From assembly GCA_002010065.2 (NCBI GenBank), contig MTMD02000001.1, forward strand, positions 62,001-126,000: a DNA stretch of 64,000 nt. The letters run 5' to 3'. The notes under the pieces were generated by a model. The model saw only the letters and a list, made by a program, of their open reading frames with translations, was not told the DNA's origin and searched no databases. The stretch's first letter is position 1. The number at the start of each line of letters is the position of its first letter. Below are positions 35,732-44,968 of the stretch, one piece after another. The stretch comes from Candidatus Pyrohabitans jungbluthii. GTDB taxonomy: Archaea > Hydrothermarchaeota > Hydrothermarchaeia > Hydrothermarchaeales > BMS3B. The translations under genes were made by a program, and so were the position numbers.

Positions 35732-36415
35732 ATGATTATAAAGACAGAGCACCTCTGCAAAACCTACAAGATAGGAGACCAGGTGATAGAGGCGGTTAAG
35801 GGAGTGGATATTGAAATTGAGCGCGGGAAGTTTGTGAGCATTGTGGGGCACTCAGGCAGCGGGAAGACCACTCTGCTCTCGCTGATAGGGGGGCTTACGA
35901 GACCAACCCACGGTAAGGTGTACATAGATGGCATAAATATATGGAATCTGAGCGACGAGAAGCTATCTGAGCTGAGGAATAAGAAGATAGGGTTTATGTT
36001 CCAGTTTTCGAGTCTAATTCCAACACTCAACGCCATAGAGAATGTGATGTTACCAGTAGCCTTTGGAAAAGGTGCAAGCGGAGACGTGGAGAAGCGAGCA
36101 AAGGAGCTTTTGGAGCTTGTGGGGCTTGGGCACAGGATGCGCAACGTACCCTCGCAGCTCAGCGGCGGAGAGCAGCGCCGCGTTGCGATTGCGCGTGCCT
36201 TAATCAACGACCCAGATATAATACTGGCGGACGAGCCCACTGGCGACCTTGACCGAGAAACCGAAGAGGAGGTTATGGAACTCTTTCTGAAGATAAACCG
36301 CGACTTCGGCAAGACCTTTGTGATGGTTACTCACAATCCCGAGCTTGCCAAGCGAACCGACATAACCCTTAGAATGGAAAACGGCAGCATAATTGCGAGA
36401 GAAGAGCATGGGTAA
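35732..36415 (+). CDS. ABC transporter ATPase (LolD/MacB type)
   Basis: 227 residues: Walker A GHSGSGKTTLLSL, Q-loop FMFQFSSLIPTLNAIENV, signature LSGGEQRRVAIARAL, Walker B IILADEPTGDLD, and H-loop VTHNPELA. The LolD-type spacing fits the FtsX-like permeases encoded on each side, with which it probably forms an asymmetric transporter. Confidence 0.95.
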   Translation: MIIKTEHLCKTYKIGDQVIEAVKGVDIEIERGKFVSIVGHSGSGKTTLLSLIGGLTRPTHGKVYIDGINIWNLSDEKLSELRNKKIGFMFQFSSLIPTLNAIENVMLPVAFGKGASGDVEKRAKELLELVGLGHRMRNVPSQLSGGEQRRVAIARALINDPDIILADEPTGDLDRETEEEVMELFLKINRDFGKTFVMVTHNPELAKRTDITLRMENGSIIAREEHG

Positions 36416-37622
36416 GCCGAGCGTAGCCAGGCTGGCCTTTAAAAATTTAAAGCGCAAGCGTTTTAGGGCAATTACACTGATACTTGCCATAGCAATAGCC
36501 ACAGCCTCCCTCTTTTCCAGCATTATTATCCTCAGGAGCGTGGAGCAAGGTTTAGAAAGTGCTGTTGCCCGCCTTGGCGCGGATCTGGTGGTGGTCCCGG
36601 AGGGCTACGAGAAGAAGGCAAGCGAGGTTCTGCTGGGAGGCGAACCCTCGACGTTCTACATGGATTCGAGCATTGTGGGAGAGATTAGGAAAGTGCCTGG
36701 CGTCGCAAAGGCATCGCCGCAGATATTTCTGCAGACTTCCTCTTACCTAATATGCTGCGAGGTCATGGAGACGCTCTTCATCGCCTATGAGCCCGAAACC
36801 GATTTTACGGTAACACCCTGGATAGAGTCCAAGCTTCCTTATATTCCCGAGGAATATGTGGTAACCGGGGGAGGAATACCTGTTTATGAGAACTTCTCCA
36901 TGTACATCTACGGCCACTGGTATGTGGTGTATGCAAGGCTCCATAAAACAGGACTGCGCTACTTCGACTCCACTATTTTTATCCCCATGGACCTCGCGTA
37001 TTCCCTTGCTCAGGAGAGCCAACGCAATCCGCGGGTGGCGAACCTCACACTGAAGCTGGGTAAGATCTCTGCGGTACTGGTGCAGGTTAGCGGTGGCAAC
37101 GCAACTCAGGTTGCCAGGCAAATTGAAGAGCGCGTGCCGGGAACGAGTGTTGTTATGAGCAGCTCCATGGCGTCAAATGCAAAAACGCAGGCGGTCTCAC
37201 TTTTCTCCTCGCTAATAGCTATATCCGCTCTGCTGTGGTTCGCCAACCTCCTGATGATTTCAGCCACTTTCGCAACTATAGCGGGAGAGCGCCGCCGTGA
37301 GTTTGGTCTGCTTCGCGCCATAGGTGCAAAGAGGAGCGATGTGATGAAGCTGATGCTCTATGAGGCAAGTTTCCTCGCCACCATAGGTGCCACCCTGGGG
37401 CTAACCATCGGCACCGCTATATTCTTTGCTTTCAGGGAGGAGGTTACCAAGTCCTTCGAAAAGCTCCTTATCCCATTTTTCTGGCCCAATCTGGATACGC
37501 TACTCGTCACCGCTGTGGTAGCATTCGCCTCCGCGGTGGTCATGGCTTTTCTGGGCACCTTTTATCCCGCGCTTAGCGCGGCAAAGGAAGAGCCATACGC
37601 AGCTATTCGATACGGGGAGTAA
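36408..37622 (+). CDS. FtsX/MacB-type ABC permease with vicinal Cys pair (second)
   Basis: 404 residues, paralogue of the permease at 34514 with the same layout. Cys116-Cys117 (YLICCEVM) matches the Cys pair of the first, and FxAYEPETDFTV corresponds to LIGFDPETDFTV. Start at ATG 36408, overlapping the ATPase by 8 bases; a TTG at 36393 is less likely. Two distinct permeases with one ATPase imply a heterodimeric membrane part. Confidence 0.87.
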   Translation: MGKPSVARLAFKNLKRKRFRAITLILAIAIATASLFSSIIILRSVEQGLESAVARLGADLVVVPEGYEKKASEVLLGGEPSTFYMDSSIVGEIRKVPGVAKASPQIFLQTSSYLICCEVMETLFIAYEPETDFTVTPWIESKLPYIPEEYVVTGGGIPVYENFSMYIYGHWYVVYARLHKTGLRYFDSTIFIPMDLAYSLAQESQRNPRVANLTLKLGKISAVLVQVSGGNATQVARQIEERVPGTSVVMSSSMASNAKTQAVSLFSSLIAISALLWFANLLMISATFATIAGERRREFGLLRAIGAKRSDVMKLMLYEASFLATIGATLGLTIGTAIFFAFREEVTKSFEKLLIPFFWPNLDTLLVTAVVAFASAVVMAFLGTFYPALSAAKEEPYAAIRYGE

Positions 37623-37865
37623 TGATATTAAACCCCGCGTTCACCCGTGGCTACCTATGCTTTATACTCTAAATATACTCTAAATTTATAAATTTTTTAT
37701 ATACCGTCTCACGCACCAGAATTATATATCAAGAAAAAAATACTTATAAATCAAAACTTTTACATTAGTATTACATGCAGATTATAGGTTAATTATCAGT
37801 TGTGCATTTTTATGAATAATCATACTATTTGGGAAAAACTTTATAAGTTATTATGTAGATGTAGC

Positions 37866-37965
37866 AATCGCCCAGGAGCTCCCATCTTCTGGCAGGCTGA
37901 CCCAACGCTGCCGGAGTCTTAGGCTTTGCCCACCCTTCCTGGGCGACCTCCTTCTTCCTTTCAAT
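37866..37965 (+). ncRNA. Candidate structured small RNA
   Basis: In the 391-base gap between the permease and tRNA-Thr no protein frame is convincing. A TATA box (CTTTATAAG, 37840-37848) predicts a start near 37866. Arms TCGCCCAGGA (37868-37877) and TCCTGGGCGA (37937-37946) pair perfectly over 10 bases; inside, TTCTGGCAG (37887-37895) pairs with CTGCCGGAG (37908-37916). The sequence is GC-rich in AT-rich flanks and ends in a pyrimidine run (CTCCTTCTTCCTTTC) like an archaeal terminator. Not recognisable as SRP RNA, RNase P RNA, tRNA or a box C/D RNA. Confidence 0.5.
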
Positions 37966-38013
37966 AACCTTTTATGTAGTCCCCTTTGTGTTTCTTCATC
38001 GACTACTTTTAAC

Positions 38014-38087
38014 GCCTCGGTAGCTCAGCCTGGTAGAGCGTGTGCTTGGTAAGCACAAGGCCGCGGGTTCAAACCCCGCCCGAGGCT
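38014..38087 (+). tRNA. tRNA-Thr (GGT)
   Basis: Full cloverleaf: acceptor GCCTCGG/CCGAGGC, anticodon stem TGTGC/GCACA around TTGGTAA (anticodon GGT), T arm GCGGG-TTCAAAC-CCCGC. Discriminator T; CCA not encoded; no intron. A TATA-like CTTTTATGTAG is about 40 bases upstream. Confidence 0.95.
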
Positions 38088-38202
38088 TTCTTTACCAAAA
38101 TTATAAGCCCCACATTGTTTGGACAATCTTTTCTTTCTTTTGACACACTTTTCCAATGCTCTCACGAAGCTCATAGATACTATATACACCTCTTATCCAC
38201 CC

Positions 38203-38328
38203 ATGGCAAGCCATTACTGCATTTCCTGTGGTGCTCCTCTTGCCCAGGGAAAATATCTCTGCCAAGCCTGTGAGGCCTCGCTTCTGGAAAAACTTTGCGA
38301 GGCGCAACGATATCGAACGAGGCAGTGA
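38203..38328 (+). CDS. Small zinc-ribbon protein
   Basis: 41 residues from ATG 38203: MASHYCISCGAPLAQGKYLC and QACEASLLEKLCEA. CxxC-x10-CxxC is a zinc ribbon. A TATA-like ACTATATACAC (38178-38188) about 20 bases upstream suggests a leaderless message. The frame also opens at 38119 but that part reads poorly as protein. Function unknown. Confidence 0.55.
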   Translation: MASHYCISCGAPLAQGKYLCQACEASLLEKLCEAQRYRTRQ

Positions 38329-38398
38329 AACAACATTCGCCTCAGCAAGTTCATGAAGCCTGAGACTGGGCTAAAAAGCTTAATATCATTACCTACAA

Positions 38399-39457
38399 AT
38401 GGGAGATATGGACATAAAAAGAAGGGCGCTGCTTACCATTGTCGCCATGCTCGGCTCGGCACTGACTTACAAGTATCTGTACCCTCTGCGCTACTTCTTC
38501 CTCGCGCCGCGGGATGTCGAAAGGGTGGTGAGTGTGAGAACAAAGCAAAATGTTTTCACGCATAGCAACAGGTCGCTTGTCTCAGTTGTGGAGGTGGGGG
38601 ACGTCAAGGAGGCGGTTGAGAATGCTGTAAAACTAATCGGCGGCTTCAAGAAGCTCAGGCTTAAAGGGAAGGAGGTGCTTGTAAAGCCAAATGTAAACAG
38701 CGACGACCCCCATCCGGCGACCACAAACCCCGAGGTGGTGCGCGCCACTGTCGAGCTTCTGTATGAAGCGGGTGCTCGCAGAGTTGTTGTGGGAGACATG
38801 AGCGGTATATACTGGCTGCCAACTAAGCAGAGCATGGAGAAAACCGGCATAGCTAAGGCTGCTCTACAAGCTGGTGCAGAGCTTGCCTTCTTCGAGGAGG
38901 AAGAGTGGGTGGCTATGGCGCCACCGCAGGCTAACTACCTGAAGAGCTTTTCAATCCCACGCCGGGTGTACGAGGCTGAAGTATTGATTTCGCTACCTGT
39001 GATTAAGACCCATAAGTACGCGACCTACTCCATGAGTCTGAAAAACTTCGTGGGCATAATCTCCAACGCTGACAGGCGCAAACTACACACCTCTCGCTAC
39101 ATGGAGGAGATGATCGCAGAGATCAACCTCGCAGCAACGCCGGATTTAATAATAATGGACGGAACGCGAAGTATGGTGGCAGGAGGGCCCACAAGCGGGA
39201 GTGTGAAGGAGACTAACGTAATTCTTGCCAGTGGGGATAGGGTGGCAATAGATGTGGTAGGGCTGAGCATAGTTAAGAGCTTCAATGAGTGGGAGCGGGT
39301 GGCTGAGATTGGGATATGGGAGCAGAGGCAGATAAAACGCGCTGTTGAGCTCGAGCTAGGAGCAAATAGCTGTGAGGATATAGAGGTTGTCAGCGCTGGC
39401 GATAGCCCGGCGTTTATGCGGCTTGTGGAGTTTATTAAGAGAGCAATAACTGAGTAG
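38399..39457 (+). CDS. DUF362 family protein
   Basis: 352 residues. An N-terminal signal-like segment after Lys-Arg-Arg (KRRALLTIVAMLGSALTY) suggests export or anchoring. DUF362 features: LKGKEVLVKPNVNSDDPHPA, GARRVVVGDMSG, VLISLPVIKTHKYATYSMSL and NFVGIISNADRRKLH. Often fused or paired with ferredoxin domains elsewhere, but no Fe-S cysteines are present here. Activity unknown. ATG 38408 is an alternative start. Confidence 0.85.
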   Translation: MGDMDIKRRALLTIVAMLGSALTYKYLYPLRYFFLAPRDVERVVSVRTKQNVFTHSNRSLVSVVEVGDVKEAVENAVKLIGGFKKLRLKGKEVLVKPNVNSDDPHPATTNPEVVRATVELLYEAGARRVVVGDMSGIYWLPTKQSMEKTGIAKAALQAGAELAFFEEEEWVAMAPPQANYLKSFSIPRRVYEAEVLISLPVIKTHKYATYSMSLKNFVGIISNADRRKLHTSRYMEEMIAEINLAATPDLIIMDGTRSMVAGGPTSGSVKETNVILASGDRVAIDVVGLSIVKSFNEWERVAEIGIWEQRQIKRAVELELGANSCEDIEVVSAGDSPAFMRLVEFIKRAITE

Positions 39458-39599
39458 TTTATTTTCAGGCTTCTCTGGAAACATCGCAAAGATGGTTGCC
39501 CACTACTTGAGAGCATACGCACCAAAATTTTTATTATAAGCAGACCATATCTTATCCTCAGAAAATTGGATGTATCCCGTCCCAGAAGGGAGCCTGAAA

Positions 39600-40538
39600 A
39601 TGAATAAGATACTCGGCTGCATCTTGATTGTTGCCTCAGGCGTAGCAGCCTATGCCATAAGCAGCATATATCCTGCTCTAAACGCCCTGTTCATCGCCCT
39701 TATTTTCGGCATAGCCTTCGGGAGTATCCTCGAAAGCAAAGAGATGAAAGCCCTGGCAGAGAGGTCTCTCGTGGTAACCCTCCCTGTGGGCATAATATTA
39801 TACGGGGCAAACATAAAGTTCCCTCTTCCATGGGACTTTCCAACACAGGTTATTATCCTCACCTTCCTCTCAGCCACGCTGATGGGCACTGCCGTTTATC
39901 TATTTGCGAAGATACTTAGGGTGAGGGAGAAGCTTGCATTACTTTTAGCATGCGGTACTGCGATATGCGGCGTCTCCGCCATAGCTATACTCTCCCCAAT
40001 AATCAAACCGAAAAAGGAGGAGTTCTCGGCCGCTATTATAATAATAACTGTTGTGGGGCTGACAGGGGCTCTGCTCTACCCCTTCCTGGGCTACATTTTA
40101 GGAATGAGCAGCAAGATTTACGCGTTTATGAGCGGAGCCACACTGCACCAGACTGGTTTAGTCGTGATAGCTTCAAAACCCTTTGGCAGCGGGGTTCTCC
40201 AGGACGGTCTTGCTGTGAAGGGAATACGCATAGCCATGATAGCCTTGGTGGCCCTCTTGGTCTCTTTCGTTTATGCTGAACACAGGTTCTACATCCCGTG
40301 GTATGTGGTTATCTTCCTGCTTGTGGCTTTTCTCACCAGCTTTGTTCTTCCACATTATATTGTTAATATGCTCAAACCCTTCTCCACAATAGCCTTTTCC
40401 ATAACCCTCGCATCAATAGGATTCTCTGTGAATATAAGAGATATTCAGAATATACGTTTGAGCCCACTTATCGCAGCTTATTTGGGCTGGTTCTGCGCAA
40501 TAGGCATATTTATTTTTATTATGGGGTGGGTACTATGA
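39600..40538 (+). CDS. YeiH-family transporter (UPF0324, putative sulfate exporter)
   Basis: About 312 residues with ~10 helices. The family signature ACGTAICGVSAIAILSPIIK is at about residue 115, and HQTGLVVIA follows near 180. Annotated in homologues as putative sulfate exporter without direct proof. ATG 39600 has GGGAG 8 bases upstream; ATG 39570 also possible. The short protein at 42821 resembles the N-terminal extension seen in longer YeiH homologues. ATGA overlap with the sensor gene. Confidence 0.85.
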   Translation: MNKILGCILIVASGVAAYAISSIYPALNALFIALIFGIAFGSILESKEMKALAERSLVVTLPVGIILYGANIKFPLPWDFPTQVIILTFLSATLMGTAVYLFAKILRVREKLALLLACGTAICGVSAIAILSPIIKPKKEEFSAAIIIITVVGLTGALLYPFLGYILGMSSKIYAFMSGATLHQTGLVVIASKPFGSGVLQDGLAVKGIRIAMIALVALLVSFVYAEHRFYIPWYVVIFLLVAFLTSFVLPHYIVNMLKPFSTIAFSITLASIGFSVNIRDIQNIRLSPLIAAYLGWFCAIGIFIFIMGWVL

Positions 40539-42721
40539 GGATGCCGATATTTTTTAAAATAGTCACCATCTCGCTCCTGTTTTCAATGTTATCTCTTGGG
40601 CTCTTCACTGTCAGCTTTGCGACCCCTGGAGGGTTTACCCCAGCTTATTTCCTCTATATGGTGATAATCATCCTGGGAATCTCTCTTTTTGTCGCCGGTA
40701 GCATAACAGAGCCTCTGGAAAGGCTGAAGGTTGGCTTTGAGAGAATTATGAGAGGGGGCAACGCCCATGTGGAGATAAATACTGGAGACGAGTTTGAAGA
40801 CCTCGCCCATGCGTTTAATCACATGGCGGGGGAGTTGACAAGGCAGAGGGAGATGCTGAAGAGGAGTGAGGAGAAGTACAGACTTCTAATAGAGGACATC
40901 AACGACTGGGTATTTGAGCTGGACGAAAACTGGGTTTACACCTATTCCAGCCCCAAGGTCAGGGAAATTCTGGGCTATGAGCCTGAGGAGGTTCTGGGAA
41001 AGACGCCGCTGGATTTCATGCCCGAGGAAGAGAGAGCATTAGCTATTAAAAAAATTAAAGAAATCAGAGAAAAGCAAACTTCGTTTTCGGGGCAGGAAAA
41101 TGTTTTCATGAAAAAGGATGGGAGTTTTGTAGTACTGGAGACCAGCGGCAGGCCATTTTTTGATGAAAATGGAAGTTTAAAGGGTTACAGAGCTGTTAGT
41201 AGAGATATAACTGCAAGAAAGCGGGCTGAGGAGAGATTAGCCTACCTCGCAGGAATTGCTGAGCATTCTATAGATGCGATAATCTCTCTGGACCTTGAGG
41301 GGAGGATAGTCTCCTGGAACAAGGGTGCGGAGATGATGTTTGGGTATAAAGAAGCAGAGGTAATAGGGAATCTAATGAATAGCATTGTGCCAGAAGAGCT
41401 CTGGGATTCCTGTGGGAAGAATTTTAAAAAGGCGATTATGGAGGGCTACGCCAGGGATATAGAGACCATAAGGCTCGCGAAGGATGGGAGAAGGGTGCTG
41501 GTGGACCAGACGCTTACCACAATTTACAACCCCAAGGGTGAGCTTATAGGCTTTGTTGCAATAATGCGAGATATAACCAAGCGAAAGGAGGCTGAAGAAG
41601 AGCTTAAAAGGGCGTACAGGCAACTGGAGGAGAGAACCAAAGAGTTGCTGAAATCCCAGAAGGAGCTGGAATACTTTGCAAACATCGTTGAAAATTCCAA
41701 CGATGCTATCTACTCTGTAAACCTAGATGGAATTATTACCAGCTGGAATAAAACCGCTGAAAAGATGTTCGGCTGGAGAAAAAATGAAGCTATAGGTATG
41801 CAGGCAGGCAAACTACTGCCAGATGAAATTAAGAATGAAACACCCTTCCTTATTCAGAAGGTAAAGCAGGGAGTGAAGTTCATATCCTACGAGACCAAAA
41901 GGGTGAGCAAGGACGGCGCTATAATAGATGTGGATGTGACCATCTCACCAATCTTGGACGAAAGTGGTAATCCAGCGGGATTTTCTGTGATAGCGAGGGA
42001 CATATCTTCCAAGGTTAAAGCCGAAGAAGGGATGCTCAAGAGGATTTTGAAGTACGATGTTAGCAGGGGCAGGATTTACCTGATAGAGGAGCCCTTTCCA
42101 GACCTTGCCAAAGATGTACTCCTTGACCTAGTAAAATGTGGTTATGCAGGCACAGTGATAACAAGGAGGCTCGCAGAGGAGATAGGTGTACGTGGTGTGG
42201 TGTATTTCTGGCTCTCTGAGAAGAGAGGAAAAGATACTCTCTCACCTGAGATTTCTGAGGTGGAGTCTACGATAATGAACCTGCCAAACTGGAACAATGC
42301 CGTGCTTTTAGAGCTGGACTACCTCATCCTTAAAAATGGATTTGAGAAGGTGTTTGAATTCGTCCAGAGAATGAAAGAGGCATTTTATTTCCTGAAAAAG
42401 GGTGTGCTGCTTCTTTCATTAGACCCTGAGATTCTGACACAGAGGCAGGCAAAGCTTCTCAGGAAGGAATGTGGCATTATAAAGCCAAAGCAGCATGAAC
42501 TCCCGCCTGAGGTTTTTGAGATTTTAAGGCATGTTTACATGGAGAACAGGGTAGGGAAGAAACCGTCTATTAAGGAGATTATGCAGAAGTTCAACATTGC
42601 GAGAAATACAGCCAAAAAACGCATACGGTACCTCGAAGGTAAGGAATTGGTGAATGTGGTCAGGGTGGGTAGGCTGAAGTTACTTGAGGTCACAGAGAAG
42701 GGTAAAGAGCTATTCTATTAG
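40535..42721 (+). CDS. Membrane PAS-DUF835-winged-helix one-component sensor
   Basis: About 728 residues. Two helices (about 7-29 and 36-57) with almost no outer loop, HAMP (58-108), PAS1 (about 115-230), PAS2 (236-355), coiled linker, PAS3 (376-495), a DUF835 domain (about 500-635: MLKRILKYDVSRGRIYLIEE, then LLELDYLILKNGFEKVFEFV) and a C-terminal winged helix (KPSIKEIMQKFNIARNTAKK). There is no histidine kinase. PAS loops with SWNKGAEMMFGYKEAE and SWNKTAEKMFGWRKNE are typical. ATG 40535 overlaps the YeiH stop (ATGA). A membrane-bound transcription factor for this sulfur locus is inferred. Confidence 0.88.
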   Translation: MRMPIFFKIVTISLLFSMLSLGLFTVSFATPGGFTPAYFLYMVIIILGISLFVAGSITEPLERLKVGFERIMRGGNAHVEINTGDEFEDLAHAFNHMAGELTRQREMLKRSEEKYRLLIEDINDWVFELDENWVYTYSSPKVREILGYEPEEVLGKTPLDFMPEEERALAIKKIKEIREKQTSFSGQENVFMKKDGSFVVLETSGRPFFDENGSLKGYRAVSRDITARKRAEERLAYLAGIAEHSIDAIISLDLEGRIVSWNKGAEMMFGYKEAEVIGNLMNSIVPEELWDSCGKNFKKAIMEGYARDIETIRLAKDGRRVLVDQTLTTIYNPKGELIGFVAIMRDITKRKEAEEELKRAYRQLEERTKELLKSQKELEYFANIVENSNDAIYSVNLDGIITSWNKTAEKMFGWRKNEAIGMQAGKLLPDEIKNETPFLIQKVKQGVKFISYETKRVSKDGAIIDVDVTISPILDESGNPAGFSVIARDISSKVKAEEGMLKRILKYDVSRGRIYLIEEPFPDLAKDVLLDLVKCGYAGTVITRRLAEEIGVRGVVYFWLSEKRGKDTLSPEISEVESTIMNLPNWNNAVLLELDYLILKNGFEKVFEFVQRMKEAFYFLKKGVLLLSLDPEILTQRQAKLLRKECGIIKPKQHELPPEVFEILRHVYMENRVGKKPSIKEIMQKFNIARNTAKKRIRYLEGKELVNVVRVGRLKLLEVTEKGKELFY

Positions 42722-42820
42722 GCGCAGGTATATTGAAAATATTGACACTTTTTTTGACGATATTGATAAGCAAACTGTCACCCCTAGTTTTTCTAGCGGC
42801 GCAGAAAAGGTGGGTAGGAA

Positions 42821-42988
42821 GTGAGCCAGGGCATTAAAGTTGGAGTGGGAAAGGAGTGGAGCAAGCTGTGGAACACCGAAGAGTGGTGGGCCGTGTGGGA
42901 GGCATTGCTTAAACTCTCTGGCTATGGAAACAGAAAAGATGCGCAGATAGAGAAGGTCTTGAGATACAGCAAAAGCAGCAGGAGATAA
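42821..42988 (+). CDS. Small Trp-rich protein resembling YeiH N-terminus
   Basis: 55 residues, GTG start with AAAAGGTGGGTAGG upstream. MSQGIKVGVGKEWSKLWNTE then EWWAVWEALLKLSGYGNRKD. The WxxLWxxExWWAVW string recalls the cytoplasmic start of longer YeiH-family sulfate exporters (recollection, not checked), yet no membrane helices follow. Lies 38 bases before the CPP-type TusA-like gene, so probably co-transcribed with it. Too short for routine gene finding. Confidence 0.6.
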   Translation: MSQGIKVGVGKEWSKLWNTEEWWAVWEALLKLSGYGNRKDAQIEKVLRYSKSSRR

Positions 42989-43026
42989 TCACTAAAACTC
43001 CATAAACAAAGCTCATGGGTATTCCG

Positions 43027-43257
43027 ATGAAACAGATACATGCCAATAAAATCATAGTGCTTAACAAAACCTTCTGTCCACCTGCAGCGGTGGTGCTCTC
43101 CAGCCTAAAGAAGGCAAAGGCAGGAGAGGTGCTCCACATCAAGGCTTCAGCGTGCCATGCCCAGCTTGTAGCTGACTTAGCTGAGCGCGTAGGGGCCGAG
43201 GTGATATTTAAGGATAAAAATGGCACCTGCACCAGCTTCTGGATTTTGAAAAAGTAG
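43027..43257 (+). CDS. TusA-like protein, CPP variant (copy 2)
   Basis: 76 residues: MKQIHANKIIVLNKTFCPPA, SSLKKAKAGEVLHIKASACH and STRAND-like SFWILKK at the end. Cys17 and Cys43 fall at exactly the same positions as in the copy at 34086, which supports ATG 43027 over ATG 43015. About half the residues are shared with that copy. Convergent with ccdA (one base between stops). Confidence 0.8.
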   Translation: MKQIHANKIIVLNKTFCPPAAVVLSSLKKAKAGEVLHIKASACHAQLVADLAERVGAEVIFKDKNGTCTSFWILKK

Positions 43258-43258
43258 G

Positions 43259-43969
43259 TTAGCGGAGGTACTCAGCCAGCCTGCTCTCAAGCTCAGGCAT
43301 ATACGGTGCCAGCATCGCCTGAAGCACGCGGTCTAGGTTAAAGAAGAAAGCTACTCCTGCGATTATCAGCACCCAGCCTGCGATTTTTTTTGCATAGACG
43401 TTGTACCTGCTGACGCTCGCCACCCTGCTGGTGGCAAACTTCCCGAGATAAGCCACAGCAAGCATTGGTATGCCCAGACCTATTGAATATGCAAAGAGGG
43501 AAACCCCACCCGTAACCACATCGCTGGTTACAAGCATCAGCACCGGGCCAAGCACCGGTCCGACGCAGGGTATCCACACTATACCGAGGGATAGGCCAAG
43601 AAGGAGTGCCCCTAAATAACCTTCTCTCTGCTTTGATGTGAAGCCAGGGATACTGAGCTTGTTGAGGAGCATAGTGGAGTACATCACAAAGTAGCTGTTC
43701 AGCCTCTCGCTAACAAGCATAGCACCCATGAGTATTATGAGGATGATTCCAAATATGCGCAATCCCCCAGAGATGGGTCCCATAGCTTCTCTGAAAATAG
43801 AGGTGAGCACGCCCATGACGGTGAATGTTATGCTCATCCCGGCGACGATTATAAGGGGACGAAGCTTAGAGCCAGCGCCACCAGCCATCACCACCGGCAC
43901 AAGGGGGAAAACGCAGGGTGAGGTGATACTCACTATGCCAGCGAGAAAGGACATGAGCACCAACTTCAT
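43259..43969 (-). CDS. ccdA: CcdA/DsbD-type thiol transporter
   Basis: 236 residues, six helices. The two reactive cysteines are Cys19 (ITSPCVFPLVPV) and Cys135 (GIVWIPCVGPVLGPVL), each before a conserved proline-rich turn. CcdA carries electrons from cytoplasmic thioredoxin across the membrane to outside thiols. Beside Cys-Cys permeases and sulfur carriers, it may keep those outer cysteines reduced (inference). No cytochrome c gene is near. Confidence 0.93.
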   Translation of the reverse strand: MKLVLMSFLAGIVSITSPCVFPLVPVVMAGGAGSKLRPLIIVAGMSITFTVMGVLTSIFREAMGPISGGLRIFGIILIILMGAMLVSERLNSYFVMYSTMLLNKLSIPGFTSKQREGYLGALLLGLSLGIVWIPCVGPVLGPVLMLVTSDVVTGGVSLFAYSIGLGIPMLAVAYLGKFATSRVASVSRYNVYAKKIAGWVLIIAGVAFFFNLDRVLQAMLAPYMPELESRLAEYLR

Positions 43970-44047
43970 TCAGAACACCTTCATAGCTTGCCAAAACTAC
44001 CGAGGCAAAAACCTTTAAAAATTGCAGGGTAATAATTACTGGGGTAG

Positions 44048-44967
<920 letters not shown>

Positions 44968-44968
<1 letters not shown>

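Noticed and set aside
37866-37965. Considered SRP RNA, RNase P RNA or a box C/D guide
   Set aside because: Too short for the first two, and no C box or D box pair at the ends.
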